64,000 nt of DNA from Hungatella sp. UBA3048 (GTDB taxonomy: Bacteria > Bacillota > Clostridia > Lachnospirales > Lachnospiraceae). The position numbers and the translations under genes were made by a program. The notes below the pieces were generated by a model, which worked only from the letters and a program-made list of their open reading frames with translations, was not told the DNA's origin and searched no databases. Shown here piece after piece: positions 15,601-24,941 of this stretch. The DNA is taken from contig DFCS01000045.1 in assembly GCA_002367105.1 (NCBI GenBank), positions 23,236 through 87,235 of the forward strand, read 5' to 3'. How positions within the stretch are numbered: the stretch's first letter is position 1; every line of letters begins with the position of its first letter.

Positions 15601-17091
15601 TTACGGTCCTGCCTCTAACGAGGCATCTTCCGGTATCTGGGGTCCTTCCTGTACTGCGTTCCCGGTATCTGGAGGAACTGTCTCCTCCGGGGTCACAACC
15701 GGCGGCGTTTCCACGGGAATTCCAGGAGTTTCAGCCGGTACAGCAACCGCAGGAGCGGCCGGCCCGACCTTTATAATGGCTTTTGATGGATTATAGGTAT
15801 CCGTATGAAGAATCTCCCGGCTCTGTTCAACACCATCTACATATACCACCTTCCACAGTCTGGACTTCATCCCCTTATGTGCAGACTGGACCTGGCTTCT
15901 GCTTCCAGGAGGCATGGCCGGATCCACAATCTCCTTTGGCGCACCCGGATCCGTTACGCTCAAGGTCTCAGAAACAAAATCAAAGGTCCTGTTTGCAGGT
16001 CTGGTTTCTTTCCCATAGATGGTAAAGGTAAGGGTCTTTCCGGAAGTATAGCCCTCAACAAAAATGGGCGTGCTGTAATTGTTGGTAAATTTAATGTCCT
16101 TATACGTACCGGCTATAGCTGCATCTTCAGAGGGTTTCACATAGCCAACTATCATAGAGTGGTTCTGCCTCTGGGCAACTTCCAGCTCTGCCCTGAGCAC
16201 GGCATTGTAAATGGTGGTAGCAATCTGGCAGACTCCTCCGCCAATGCTGTCTACAACCTGGCCATTCTCATAGGCTGATGCCGTTGCATAGCCGTTTTCT
16301 ACGGTAAAGGGATGCATGCACTCATAACCAGACAGGGTTTCCCCCGGCATCAGTACGTGGCCGTTGATCTTACCCGCGCCTACTTCCAGATTCTTGGATC
16401 TGGAAGCACCGCTGGAAGAGAAGCTGGTGGAAAAGGTTCCAAGCACATCTTTTATGGTTATCAAATCATCCGTGGTAATTGCAGGCTTTACCTCTACAAC
16501 CACTGCGGTGGCTGTTACCGGCTCCTTAAGTCCATTGGCAAGAGCAGCATCTAAAGCCTGCTTTGTAGCCGCCACATCAACGGTTTTTCCAATGGCAGAA
16601 GGAGTCACGACAAATACTCCCTTGTCACGGACAATGGTCGCATTCTTTGGCTCCATTACTCCCTGTGCACACTTTTCTGCCACAAATGATGCCACACTTC
16701 CATCATCAAGGGCTGTTTCAAGAGGGATGATCACATGGTTTTGCTCAATATCCTTCTTATTCAGATACCGTTTGATTAAGTTGCCTCCCTGCCAGGAAGA
16801 TGCGGCCTGGGACACGGCTTCCGGGTTGCTCCAATGAAAGCCAAGATCTTTTGCAATAGTTTCCACCGGCTGTCCGTCAACGATCAACGTTATCTTTTGG
16901 TTTTCCATTTCATTTACCAGGTCCTGTATCTTTTTGCTGGCTTCCTCTTCTGTCATACCCCCCAGATTATATTCTCCCACATATATACCATCCGGAAGAG
17001 TATCAGCCATGGCATATGCGGGAGAAAGAAATCCAATTCCCGCTGCAATTACGATCGCTGCCAGGCTCATGGACAAAGTTTTCTTTTTCAT
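15601..17091 (-). CDS. Exported VanW-family protein with peptidoglycan-binding-like domain
   Basis: This protein of about 496 residues has a signal peptide (about 1-30, ending near AYAMA). An N-terminal region (about 35-200) resembles the putative peptidoglycan-binding domain that usually precedes VanW, and a VanW domain (about 225-345) contains LMPGETLSGYE and GGGVCQIATTIYNAVL. The C-terminal tail is Pro/Glu/Thr-rich. VanW proteins occur in glycopeptide-resistance and wall-associated loci, but the biochemical role is not established. I chose the ATG at 17091 because GAGG lies seven bases upstream; the ATG two codons earlier is too close to it. Confidence 0.85.
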   Translation of the reverse strand: MKKKTLSMSLAAIVIAAGIGFLSPAYAMADTLPDGIYVGEYNLGGMTEEEASKKIQDLVNEMENQKITLIVDGQPVETIAKDLGFHWSNPEAVSQAASSWQGGNLIKRYLNKKDIEQNHVIIPLETALDDGSVASFVAEKCAQGVMEPKNATIVRDKGVFVVTPSAIGKTVDVAATKQALDAALANGLKEPVTATAVVVEVKPAITTDDLITIKDVLGTFSTSFSSSGASRSKNLEVGAGKINGHVLMPGETLSGYECMHPFTVENGYATASAYENGQVVDSIGGGVCQIATTIYNAVLRAELEVAQRQNHSMIVGYVKPSEDAAIAGTYKDIKFTNNYSTPIFVEGYTSGKTLTFTIYGKETRPANRTFDFVSETLSVTDPGAPKEIVDPAMPPGSRSQVQSAHKGMKSRLWKVVYVDGVEQSREILHTDTYNPSKAIIKVGPAAPAVAVPAETPGIPVETPPVVTPEETVPPDTGNAVQEGPQIPEDASLEAGP

Positions 17092-17146
17092 AATCATTCC
17101 TCATGCTCTGCTGTGCCTGTAGCTGCCAATACACCTCCTGGGTCGC

Positions 17147-17260
17147 TTATAGAAACTGAAGCATCATAGGAAGCACCATAGCAGCAATCAGTAAAATAAC
17201 TACTAGGATCAAAACTACTGATAAAAATTTTCTGTTGTTTTTATTATTGAAGTTAATCAT
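17147..17260 (-). CDS. 37-residue single-pass membrane protein
   Basis: This small gene has a strong GAGAGGTGAT ribosome site before the ATG and a 38-codon frame ending in TAA. The product starts with a polar, Asn/Lys-rich segment and continues as one long hydrophobic helix (VVLILVVILLIAAMVLP, residues 15-31), with the N-terminus probably inside. It lies between the exonuclease and VanW genes on the same strand with short gaps, so it is likely part of that transcript. Similar tiny membrane proteins occur in Clostridia, but I cannot name a function. Confidence 0.6.
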   Translation of the reverse strand: MINFNNKNNRKFLSVVLILVVILLIAAMVLPMMLQFL

Positions 17261-17275
17261 CTCGTATCACCTCTC

Positions 17276-17983
17276 TTATATTCTTCCATACTGTGCTATG
17301 ATTTTATCCGTGATTCTTGATATTTCATTTCTGGACAAATATTCTGTTTGCACAGATAAAACTATTTTATGATATTTTAATAAATCCTGCAAGTGTTCTT
17401 TTTGCCTTTTTGAGGCCGGCTGCTCTTTTTTTACCTTATAAATCAAAGCCTGAGAGCCAAAGGCTTCCGGCGATTCCTTCTCATACCGATCTGCCAATTC
17501 CTGATAAAGCTTTTGGGCTGCCATTGCATCTGCAAGCGCCCGGTGGCTTAAGGTTTGAACGATCCCAAAATATCCGCAGGCTGCTGTTAGATTTTTTTTC
17601 TCATCAGGGGGCATAAATCTTCTTGCAAGCTTTAGCGTGTCGATTCCCTGACGCTCAAAGTTATAGCCCTCATTGATTGCCGCACGCTTTAAAAAACTGT
17701 AATCAAATATCACGTGATGTCCCAGAATCGGCAAGTCTCCTGCAAAATCCAAAAATCCGCCGATCACCTCACCAATTCCCCGGGAACCCTCTAACTGGCG
17801 GTTGGTAATGCCGGTGAGCATACCTACCTTAGGCTCCAGCTTCCTGTAAGGATTAACAAAGGTTTCGTAGTTCTCTGTAACCTGCCCCTCAATAACCTTC
17901 ACCGCTCCGATTTCAATGATCTTATCCTGCTTTGGGTCAAGACCGGTGGTTTCCAAATCTACGGCAATATAGGATAATACCAC
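17276..17983 (-). CDS. DnaQ-like 3'-5' exonuclease
   Basis: This 235-residue DEDDh exonuclease has motif I AVDLETTGL near residue 7, motif II LGHHVIFDYSFL near 97 and motif III HRALADAMA near 150. It is similar to the epsilon subunit of DNA polymerase III and PolC proofreading domains, but stands alone with a C-terminal extension of about 60 residues containing Lys/Arg-rich helices. The start is a GTG at 17983 with GGGAGG upstream and lies 1 bp after the nth stop, so the two are translationally coupled. Repair or RNA processing are both plausible. Confidence 0.85.
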   Translation of the reverse strand: MVLSYIAVDLETTGLDPKQDKIIEIGAVKVIEGQVTENYETFVNPYRKLEPKVGMLTGITNRQLEGSRGIGEVIGGFLDFAGDLPILGHHVIFDYSFLKRAAINEGYNFERQGIDTLKLARRFMPPDEKKNLTAACGYFGIVQTLSHRALADAMAAQKLYQELADRYEKESPEAFGSQALIYKVKKEQPASKRQKEHLQDLLKYHKIVLSVQTEYLSRNEISRITDKIIAQYGRI

Positions 17984-17984
17984 A

Positions 17985-18662
17985 TTAATCCTCCCTCTTC
18001 TGACTTGGTTCCAGTCCGGCGCTGGGACAAAGCTTTTCCAAAAAGCACTGGCTGCACTTCGGATTTCTTGCAATACAAATGGATCTGCCAAGGGTAATGA
18101 TCTGAATATTCCATAAGATCCAGTGCTCTTTTGGAAGTACCTTCATCAGCTCATACTCAATTTTCTCCGGATCCTCTTCCTTTGCAAAGCCAAGTTTTCT
18201 GGAGATCCGCTTTACGTGGGTATCCACTACAATGCTTGGCTCATGGTAGATGTTTCCCCGGATAACATTGGCTGTTTTACGGCCCACTCCTGCAAGAGAG
18301 GTCAGTTCCTCCATTGTCCGCGGAACCTCGCCTCCGAATTTTTCCACCAGGTCCTGACAGCAGGATATGATGTTTTTCGCTTTCATATGATAAAATCCAA
18401 GAGAATGGATATCTTTCTCCAATTCCTTTAAATCCGCCTCTGCAAATTTCTTTGGGGAATCATACTTCTTAAATAAGTCCGGTGTCACCATGTTCACCCT
18501 GGCATCGGTGCACTGGGCACTTAAAATGACCGCTATTAAAAGCTGCCATGGATTCTCATGGTTTAAATAGCATACATATGACGTTCCATATTCCCGGTCA
18601 AGGGCCTCAAGTACTTTTAATACCCTGGCCTGACGTTCTGCTTTTGTCTCTCTCTTTGCCAT
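17985..18662 (-). CDS. nth: Endonuclease III (DNA glycosylase/AP lyase)
   Basis: This 225-residue base-excision-repair enzyme removes oxidised pyrimidines. It shows the helix-hairpin-helix LAGVGRKTANVI near residue 112, the catalytic Lys in the same segment, the catalytic Asp in VDTHVKRIS near 135, and a C-terminal 4Fe-4S cluster with Cys spacing C-X6-C-X2-C-X5-C near 190. The start at 18662 has GGAGG five bases upstream and overlaps the stop of the radical SAM gene by one base (TAATG). Confidence 0.95.
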   Translation of the reverse strand: MAKRETKAERQARVLKVLEALDREYGTSYVCYLNHENPWQLLIAVILSAQCTDARVNMVTPDLFKKYDSPKKFAEADLKELEKDIHSLGFYHMKAKNIISCCQDLVEKFGGEVPRTMEELTSLAGVGRKTANVIRGNIYHEPSIVVDTHVKRISRKLGFAKEEDPEKIEYELMKVLPKEHWILWNIQIITLGRSICIARNPKCSQCFLEKLCPSAGLEPSQKRED

Positions 18663-20422
18663 TATTTCCTCCATACACCGATTTCATAAGCCGCTGCATT
18701 ATGAGACAGGACATCCCGTTTCTTGTAATCAAAAAGAACTGCCCTTCCGTCCCGGAAAACCTCCACATGAGCCATCTTAATGAGCTGTCTGGCCTCATAA
18801 CCGTCGTAACCTTCCTTTAAATACCGGAAACCTGACGCCTCTGCCTCAAAAAATGCCCTTATCTGGTCCTTAAATGGTTCCTGGTCTGCCGCAAAAACTG
18901 GACGGCTCTTTAAATTTTCCCTCAGGTAAAGATCATACACCAGGAGATCCCGGTACAGGGAACGCTTTTCCGGTACCAGGCTGAACAGGAACCCTTCCAG
19001 GATCTCATACCGGGCCATTCGGTTATGGCTGATTCTTAAGTACCCCTGCTTATCATAATATTCAGCCAACGCCTCAAACATATCAAAAGGCGTTTCAAAC
19101 TCTTTAAGAAGTTCCTTTAAGGTCGTCCGGAACTGTCCGCTGTTTCCGTAAACCTCCAGCATTTCCTCCAAAGCTTTCAGCTTCAGAATCCCGCCGTAGT
19201 CAATCCATCTGGTTGCCAGCACCTCGTAGGGCGCCTTCTGCTTAAACCTAACCCCGTATTCTCCTGCCTTTTCCCACAGATAGGAACCTTTTAACACCTT
19301 CAAAAAACCAAGCTGAAGCTGCTCCGGCTTCATCTCAAAAACCTCATTAAAGGAATTGCGAAAGCTTTGGTAATCTTCTCCCGGAAGTCCGGCGATCAGG
19401 TCCAGATGCTGATGGATGTTTCCAAAGCTGTTGATTTTGTCAACCCTTTCTTTTAATCGTTTCAAATCCATGGTCCTTCGGATTTCTTTAATGGTTGACG
19501 GGTTGGTGCTCTGGACTCCGATCTCAAGCTGGATCAGTCCCGGCCTCATGCGGGACATAAGCTCTAACTCCTCCTGGTTTAAAAGATCCGCGGAAATCTC
19601 AAAATGAAAATTGGTCACCCCGTTATCATGTTCTATGATATGGCGCCAGATCTCCATGGTATGCTTTCTGCTGCAGTTAAAGGTCCTGTCCACAAATTTC
19701 ACCTGGGGAACCCGGTTTTCAAGGAACACATTAAGTTCCTTTAAAACCAGGGAACTATCTCGCAGTCTTACGGACTTATCCAGAGAAGAGAGGCAGTAGC
19801 TGCAGGAAAATGGACAGCCGCGGCTGCTTTCATAATAAATGATACGGTTCTCAAAATCCTTTAGGTCTTTATAGAAGAAGGGAATGGAGTTCATGTCCAC
19901 CACTGTCTTTCGCGGATTCACTGCCACATTTCCTTCCTCATCTCTTACGGCGGTACCGTCTATCGCCTGAAAGGAAGAATTCCTGCTATTAAGGTTTCCC
20001 CTGCACCGCTCCAGATAGCATCGCACCACTTCAGAAAAGGTTTCCTCTCCTTCTCCCATCATGACCCCGTAAACCGATTGTTCCCGGCAAAGAATTTCAG
20101 GGGCATCATAAGACACCTCGGGACCTCCCAGCCAGATCTCCACATGAGGGAGAACCTTCGGAAGGTCCCGGATCAGCTCTAATACATAAGAAAAGTTCCA
20201 GATGTAGCAGGAAAACCCAATGGCATCCGGTTTCCTTAAGAAAATATCCTTTAAGAGTTCATCGGGCTGATTGTTAATGGTGTATTCTAAAGTTTCAATC
20301 TGAAACCTTCCATCCTCCAGTTCCGGTTCTTTTACATGGGATTTCGCATAGGCCTTTAAGCTGTATATAGCGGGATTGGAATGGATATATTTGGCGTTAA
20401 GCGCCACCAGCAAAAATTTCAT
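18662..20422 (-). CDS. B12-binding-domain radical SAM protein with DUF4080-like C-terminus
   Basis: This 586-residue protein has an N-terminal cobalamin-binding-like Rossmann domain (about 1-130, with IWLGGPEVSYD near 96), a radical SAM core with the 4Fe-4S motif CPFSCSYC near residue 205, and a long C-terminal domain of about 180 residues typical of the DUF4080 group. Such proteins are widespread in Clostridia but their reaction is unknown. The cobalamin-type DxHxxG motif is not obvious, so B12 binding is uncertain. It lies two bases from dCMP deaminase and overlaps nth, so it belongs to this transcript. Confidence 0.85.
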   Translation of the reverse strand: MKFLLVALNAKYIHSNPAIYSLKAYAKSHVKEPELEDGRFQIETLEYTINNQPDELLKDIFLRKPDAIGFSCYIWNFSYVLELIRDLPKVLPHVEIWLGGPEVSYDAPEILCREQSVYGVMMGEGEETFSEVVRCYLERCRGNLNSRNSSFQAIDGTAVRDEEGNVAVNPRKTVVDMNSIPFFYKDLKDFENRIIYYESSRGCPFSCSYCLSSLDKSVRLRDSSLVLKELNVFLENRVPQVKFVDRTFNCSRKHTMEIWRHIIEHDNGVTNFHFEISADLLNQEELELMSRMRPGLIQLEIGVQSTNPSTIKEIRRTMDLKRLKERVDKINSFGNIHQHLDLIAGLPGEDYQSFRNSFNEVFEMKPEQLQLGFLKVLKGSYLWEKAGEYGVRFKQKAPYEVLATRWIDYGGILKLKALEEMLEVYGNSGQFRTTLKELLKEFETPFDMFEALAEYYDKQGYLRISHNRMARYEILEGFLFSLVPEKRSLYRDLLVYDLYLRENLKSRPVFAADQEPFKDQIRAFFEAEASGFRYLKEGYDGYEARQLIKMAHVEVFRDGRAVLFDYKKRDVLSHNAAAYEIGVWRK

Positions 20423-20423
20423 C

Positions 20424-20918
20424 TCAAACCTCGATCTCTATCTTTCTTCCGGTCGGCTGATACTGGTAATACCGGACCCCCGCTGCATTGAGCATCCGCT
20501 TGGAAGCATTGACTGCAGGAGTACCGTCATACTTATCCGAACCATAAACGATGGTTTTAATTCCGGCCTGTATAATGGCCTTCGCACATTCGTTGCAGGG
20601 GAACAGGGTAACATAAAGCTTGCTGCCTTCCAAGCTGCCCCCCCTGTAGTTAAGGATAGCATTTAATTCACTGTGGGTGGAATAGAAATATTTGGCATTG
20701 TAAGGATCCGCCTGCTCATCTTCCTTGTCCCACGGAAATTCATCATCCGAGCAGCCCATGGGAAAACCATTGTAGCCCATGGATAAAATCTTATTATCCT
20801 GGCTTACGATACAGGCCCCCACCTGGGTGCTGGGATCCTTGGAACGCCTTGCGGAAAGAGCCGCTACTCCCATAAAATATTCATCCCATGTAATATAATC
20901 TTCTCTTTTTCCCGCCAT
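20424..20918 (-). CDS. Deoxycytidylate (dCMP) deaminase
   Basis: This 164-residue zinc deaminase should convert dCMP to dUMP for dTTP synthesis. Zinc and catalytic residues are visible as THSELNAI (His and Glu, about 81-88) and FPCNEC (two Cys, about 106-111). The insertion with DPYNAKYFYSTH is typical of the ComEB/dCMP deaminase branch. The start at 20918 is close to AAGGAGGAAA. The leader contains a copy of the dispersed repeat. Confidence 0.92.
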   Translation of the reverse strand: MAGKREDYITWDEYFMGVAALSARRSKDPSTQVGACIVSQDNKILSMGYNGFPMGCSDDEFPWDKEDEQADPYNAKYFYSTHSELNAILNYRGGSLEGSKLYVTLFPCNECAKAIIQAGIKTIVYGSDKYDGTPAVNASKRMLNAAGVRYYQYQPTGRKIEIEV

Positions 20919-20935
20919 ATCTTTTCCTCCTTCTT

Positions 20936-21003
20936 GCCCATGCTTTATGGGCAGGGCCCACCCCGCTTCATCGGGTGTACAGGGATACCCTAAGGGTATT
21001 TCC
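20936..21003 (-). repeat. Dispersed leader repeat upstream of dCMP deaminase
   Basis: A diverged unit at 20972-21003 reads on the minus strand GGAAATACCCTTAGGGTATC followed by CCTGTACACCC, aligning with the repeat at 14840-15022. Next to it lies a second hairpin, GCCCAT-GCTTT-ATGGGC. The element lies upstream of the dCMP deaminase ribosome site and is oriented with the gene, as at the other loci. Confidence 0.5.
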
Positions 21004-21047
21004 TCCTTTGTATTGGAAAAGCAGATATCCGCAATCCGCTTCTCTCC

Positions 21048-22136
21048 TTACTCATGAACACTGTCTGCTTTACAGCCTGCATGTAAAATATGGTATCCTG
21101 CCGCCTTGGTCAACCGGTTCATAATAGCCTGCCCCAAATGGTTTCTGGAGAAGCTTTCAGAAAAGATAAAATCCGCTTCCAGATCATCAAATTCCCTCAG
21201 TACTCCGTAAAGATTATGGGCAATGGTCTCCTCCCTGGCACGTAATCCCATACTTTTTACCATTCCCTCCGGATATCTCCCTTTCGTTTCTTCGGTACAG
21301 ATGATCCCTACACGAAACCCTTTTAAAAGCTTTTCTACTGCAAGCCGGTTTATGGTCCGTATTACATTCTCTGTCTCGCCCTCTACCAGAGTTAATTCTG
21401 CTTTTGGCGCATAATGCTTATATTTCATTCCAGGGGCCTTTGGCCTCACATCCGCTTTCATAGGCCCGGAGACAATGGCAGGGTCAAGGGGGACCTCTCG
21501 TCCAAGAACAGAAAAAGCCATTTCCTGTGTAATGGCTCCCGGCCTTAAAATCACGGGCTCGTCCCCTGAAACATCGATAATCGTGGATTCCACACCGATT
21601 CCTACGGCCCCTCCGTCTACGATCATATCAATCTTTCCATTCATATCCTGCCAGACATGATCAGCGGTAGTGGGGCTTGGCCGTCCGGAGGTATTGGCAC
21701 TTGGTGCTGCCACCGGCACCCCGGCCAGACGAATGAGAGCATTGGCTACCGGATCTGCAGGCATGCGCACCGCCACCGTATCAAGTCCCCCGGTAGTCCC
21801 ATAGGGTACCAGTTCGCTTTTGGGGAAAATAAGGGTCAAAGGCCCCGGCCAAAACGCTTCCATCAACCGTCTTCCTGCTTCAGGTATGACAGTTACCAGG
21901 GGAGGCAGATCATCAAAATCCGCGATATGGGCGATCAGCGGATTATCCGAGGGCCTTCCCTTTGCCGCATAAATTTTCCCCGCTGCCTCTTCGTTTAAAG
22001 CATTGGCTCCAAGGCCGTATACAGTTTCCGTTGGAAACGCCACCAGACCGCCGTTTCTTAATATTTCCGCAGGCTTCTTTAGCAGTTCTTCCTCCGGTTG
22101 TTCTTTATCTTCTATTATAATTCGTTCTGTCTTCAT
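21048..22136 (-). CDS. ywlC: L-threonylcarbamoyladenylate synthase, Sua5 type
   Basis: This 362-residue enzyme makes the threonylcarbamoyl-AMP used for the t6A37 modification of ANN-decoding tRNAs. The YrdC-like catalytic domain (about 15-200) contains FPTETVYGLG, KGRPSDNPL and a PSANTSGRPSPT motif. The extra C-terminal Sua5 domain (about 235-360) makes it the long form, like YwlC of Bacillus. The ATG at 22136 has only a weak GAGCAG upstream; an earlier ATG at 22166 has none. Confidence 0.9.
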   Translation of the reverse strand: MKTERIIIEDKEQPEEELLKKPAEILRNGGLVAFPTETVYGLGANALNEEAAGKIYAAKGRPSDNPLIAHIADFDDLPPLVTVIPEAGRRLMEAFWPGPLTLIFPKSELVPYGTTGGLDTVAVRMPADPVANALIRLAGVPVAAPSANTSGRPSPTTADHVWQDMNGKIDMIVDGGAVGIGVESTIIDVSGDEPVILRPGAITQEMAFSVLGREVPLDPAIVSGPMKADVRPKAPGMKYKHYAPKAELTLVEGETENVIRTINRLAVEKLLKGFRVGIICTEETKGRYPEGMVKSMGLRAREETIAHNLYGVLREFDDLEADFIFSESFSRNHLGQAIMNRLTKAAGYHILHAGCKADSVHE

Positions 22137-22252
22137 ATTACTCTGCTCTTTTCTTTTAACTTCCATTTATCATATCACAGGCCCAGTTTCCATGCAACTT
22201 TTTTGCTGCCTGTCAAAAGCTTTCCTTCCTGTTACTCAAGATAAAAGAATGG

Positions 22253-22281
22253 TTGCACGATTTTCATATTAATGATACCAT
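22253..22281 (+). promoter_or_regulatory. Promoter of asnA
   Basis: TTGCAC (22253-22258), a 17-nt spacer and TACCAT (22276-22281) precede asnA by about 33 bp. The leader is too short for a T-box. Confidence 0.5.
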
Positions 22282-22313
22282 AATAAAAACATTTTATTTG
22301 GGAGGAATACCAC

Positions 22314-23321
22314 ATGGAAATCATCATACCCGAAAACTATGACCCCAAGCTCTCTGTACGGGAGACCCAGGAGGCCATTAAATACATTAGAGATACGTTT
22401 CAAAAAGAGCTTGGTAAGGAAATGAATCTGGAACGAATCTCAGCCCCCCTGTTTGTAGAGCGCAGCAGCGGATTAAACGATGATTTAAACGGCGTGGAGC
22501 GCCCGGTACGGTTTGATATCGCCGGCATTCCGGACGAGACCGTTGAAGTTGTTCACTCCCTTGCCAAATGGAAGCGCATGGCCCTTCATGAATACGGCTT
22601 TCTGCCCGGCGAAGGCCTTTATACCAACATGAACGCCATCCGGAGAGACGAGGAATTAGATAATCTACACTCCTGTTATGTAGACCAATGGGACTGGGAA
22701 AAGGTTATTACCAGAGAGGAGCGGAAGGTCGAAACCTTAAAGGAAACCGTCAGGAACATCTTTAAGATCATCAAGCACATGCAGCATGAGGTCTGGTACA
22801 AATATCCCCATGCCGTGAAGCATCTGCCAGAGGATATCACCTTTATCACTTCCCAGGAGCTGGAGGACCGTTATCCGGACAAAACTCCAAAGGAACGGGA
22901 AAACTTAATCACAAAGGAATACGGCTGCGTCTTTCTTATGAAGATCGGGGACAAGCTTGGGAGCGGAATGCCCCATGACGGAAGAGCACCTGACTATGAT
23001 GACTGGCAGTTAAACGGGGACATTCTGTTCTGGTTTGAGAATTTAAACTGCGCCCTGGAAATCTCCAGCATGGGTATCCGGGTGGATGAAAAATCCCTTG
23101 CAAGTCAGTTGGAAAAGGCTTGCTGCGAAGACAGGAAAAGCCTGCCTTACCATAAAATGCTTTTAAATGGAGAACTGCCCTATACCATCGGAGGCGGTAT
23201 AGGACAATCCCGTCTGTGCATGCTTCTTCTGGACAGGGCTCATGTGGGAGAAGTTCAGGCCAGCATCTGGCCAAAGGAAATGCGGGAAGAATGCAGAAAG
23301 CATAACATCATTCTTCTGTAG
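22314..23321 (+). CDS. asnA: Aspartate-ammonia ligase (asparagine synthetase A)
   Basis: This 335-residue ATP-dependent enzyme makes asparagine from aspartate and ammonia and is related to class II aminoacyl-tRNA synthetases. Motifs include LERISAPLFVERSSGLNDDL near 43, FDIAG near 70, AVHSLAKWKR-type VVHSLAKWKRMAL near 82, and the C-terminal GGGIGQSRLCMLLL near 295. Length is that of the family. GGGAGGAA lies eight bases before the ATG. It is monocistronic, with its own promoter and a strong terminator. Confidence 0.96.
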   Translation: MEIIIPENYDPKLSVRETQEAIKYIRDTFQKELGKEMNLERISAPLFVERSSGLNDDLNGVERPVRFDIAGIPDETVEVVHSLAKWKRMALHEYGFLPGEGLYTNMNAIRRDEELDNLHSCYVDQWDWEKVITREERKVETLKETVRNIFKIIKHMQHEVWYKYPHAVKHLPEDITFITSQELEDRYPDKTPKERENLITKEYGCVFLMKIGDKLGSGMPHDGRAPDYDDWQLNGDILFWFENLNCALEISSMGIRVDEKSLASQLEKACCEDRKSLPYHKMLLNGELPYTIGGGIGQSRLCMLLLDRAHVGEVQASIWPKEMREECRKHNIILL

Positions 23322-23336
23322 ACCGGCCGGATAAAT

Positions 23337-23388
23337 AAAGGGAGGTTGCTCAATCACAATTGAATGCGATTGAACAACCTCCCTTTTC
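23337..23388. terminator. Strong bidirectional terminator after asnA
   Basis: A 12-bp perfect stem (AAAGGGAGGTTG and CAACCTCCCTTT) is extended by CAATC/GATTG inside and followed by TTTTCT. It lies 16 bp after asnA and also serves the convergent chemotaxis gene. Confidence 0.85.
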
Positions 23389-23424
23389 TATATAGATAAT
23401 GTCAGAGTTAGTGCCCAGTTCTCT

Positions 23425-24705
23425 TTAACAGGGTGTTTTCAGCTTGAAGGTCTGTACCATTTCCTTCAGCGCCTCCGCCTGTCTGTACAGTTCAGCCGTT
23501 GCTGCAGTGCTTTCCTCAGACGCTGCCGAATTTACCTGCACCGCATTGGATACCTGGCTGATTTCATCGTTTATGCGGGCGATACCGGAAGCCTGCTCTG
23601 AAGATGCACCGGCAATTTTTTCCGCCAATCCGGCTACCTGCTCTATCCCACCCACAATCTTATTAAAAGCGTCTGCAGTGGTCTTTGCGATCTTCATTCC
23701 ATGATCGGCCCTCTGAATGGAGTTTTCTATCATGTCCGCGGTTTCCTTTGCGGCTTTTGCCGAACGGGCCGCAAGACTCCGCACCTCATCTGCCACAACC
23801 GCAAAACCTTTTCCGTACTGGCCCGCCCTTGCGGCCTCAACCGAAGCGTTTAATGACAGTAAGTTTGTCTGGAAGGCAATATCCTCAATCGCCTTAATAA
23901 CCTTTGAGATATTTGACGAGGATAGGTTGATTTCATCCATGGCTTTCAGCATATCTTCCATGTGCCTGTTGCCATCCACGGCTCCGTGTCTGACCTCATT
24001 TGCACAGGTCATAGCCATGGCCGCATGATCAGTACTTAAGCCGATCCGTTCTTTTACCTCCGTAACAGCAGCAGCCAGCTCCTGAAGGGACCCTGCCTGA
24101 TGGCCTGCCCCTTCCGACAGGCGTATGCTTGCTTCCGATATTTGTCCGGCTCCACATAAAACCTGCCCCGATGTGTTGCATATCTGAGACAGAATGCGGT
24201 TGTTTTTCTCTACGATGCTGCTTAATGCAATGCCGAGGACATCCTTTTCCGAATTAACCTTCACATCGACAGTCAGATCTCCCCGGGCTATTGCCTCTGC
24301 TGTCTGAGCCTGTCTCCTGGTGTTTTCCACCATCGCCTTGAAGGATTCCATCAGTTCTCCCACTTCGTCCTTTGTGAGGACCCGCACGTTTGCGCTTGCA
24401 TCTCCCTTAGACAGCTGCCGTGCAATATTGTTAAGAATTTTAAGAGGGCGCACAATGCTTCTGTTTAAGACCCTGCATATTATGATACTTGCAATCGCTG
24501 ATAGAATGGTAAGTAGAAGTATTGCAGCCGAAGAAAGGACAAAAAATCCTGTTGAAACACTGTTTGTAGAATATAATCTGTAACTTATGAAAAGGCTTAT
24601 CAAAGATATTAAAACTGTTATGACGTTCACTATGCCGAATCCTATTGCCAGCCTTTTGCTAAGAGCAATTGAATTCTGTCTTTCCTGTTTACCCCGCATT
24701 TCCAT
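23425..24705 (-). CDS. Methyl-accepting chemotaxis protein without an external sensor domain
   Basis: This protein of about 426 residues has two membrane segments (about 17-42 and 52-78) joined by a loop of only about 10 residues, so there is no extracytoplasmic ligand domain. A HAMP domain (about 80-130), a second HAMP-like segment and a full cytoplasmic signalling domain follow. The conserved hairpin tip is AIEDIAFQTNLLSLNASVEAARAG in two adjoining parts near 275-300. It should relay an internal or membrane-borne signal to CheA/CheW. No other chemotaxis genes are nearby. The ATG at 24705 follows AAGGGG by about 12 bases; an upstream start at 24765 is possible but has no ribosome site. Confidence 0.85.
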   Translation of the reverse strand: MEMRGKQERQNSIALSKRLAIGFGIVNVITVLISLISLFISYRLYSTNSVSTGFFVLSSAAILLLTILSAIASIIICRVLNRSIVRPLKILNNIARQLSKGDASANVRVLTKDEVGELMESFKAMVENTRRQAQTAEAIARGDLTVDVKVNSEKDVLGIALSSIVEKNNRILSQICNTSGQVLCGAGQISEASIRLSEGAGHQAGSLQELAAAVTEVKERIGLSTDHAAMAMTCANEVRHGAVDGNRHMEDMLKAMDEINLSSSNISKVIKAIEDIAFQTNLLSLNASVEAARAGQYGKGFAVVADEVRSLAARSAKAAKETADMIENSIQRADHGMKIAKTTADAFNKIVGGIEQVAGLAEKIAGASSEQASGIARINDEISQVSNAVQVNSAASEESTAATAELYRQAEALKEMVQTFKLKTPC

Positions 24706-24941
24706 ATGAGCTGCACCCCTTAATTTGTTTTTATACCTACAGTTTATATCGACAGCTTCCGGCATAATTTTAATAAAATTACGATATTAATCTATATAAA
24801 ATAATCTATATAGAAACAGCCCACTACATTATGACGGGCGGGGCGCAGGCTGCATAGGCGCTTCTTCCAGCTGAGACATGATCATAATCCCAGAACGGGC
24901 ACGGAATCATTTGCAGAATAAAGCAAATGAATGTATGTATT

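Noticed and set aside
22167..22313. T-box riboswitch before asnA
   Set aside because: The leader from the likely promoter is only about 30 nt and has no T-box or specifier stem.
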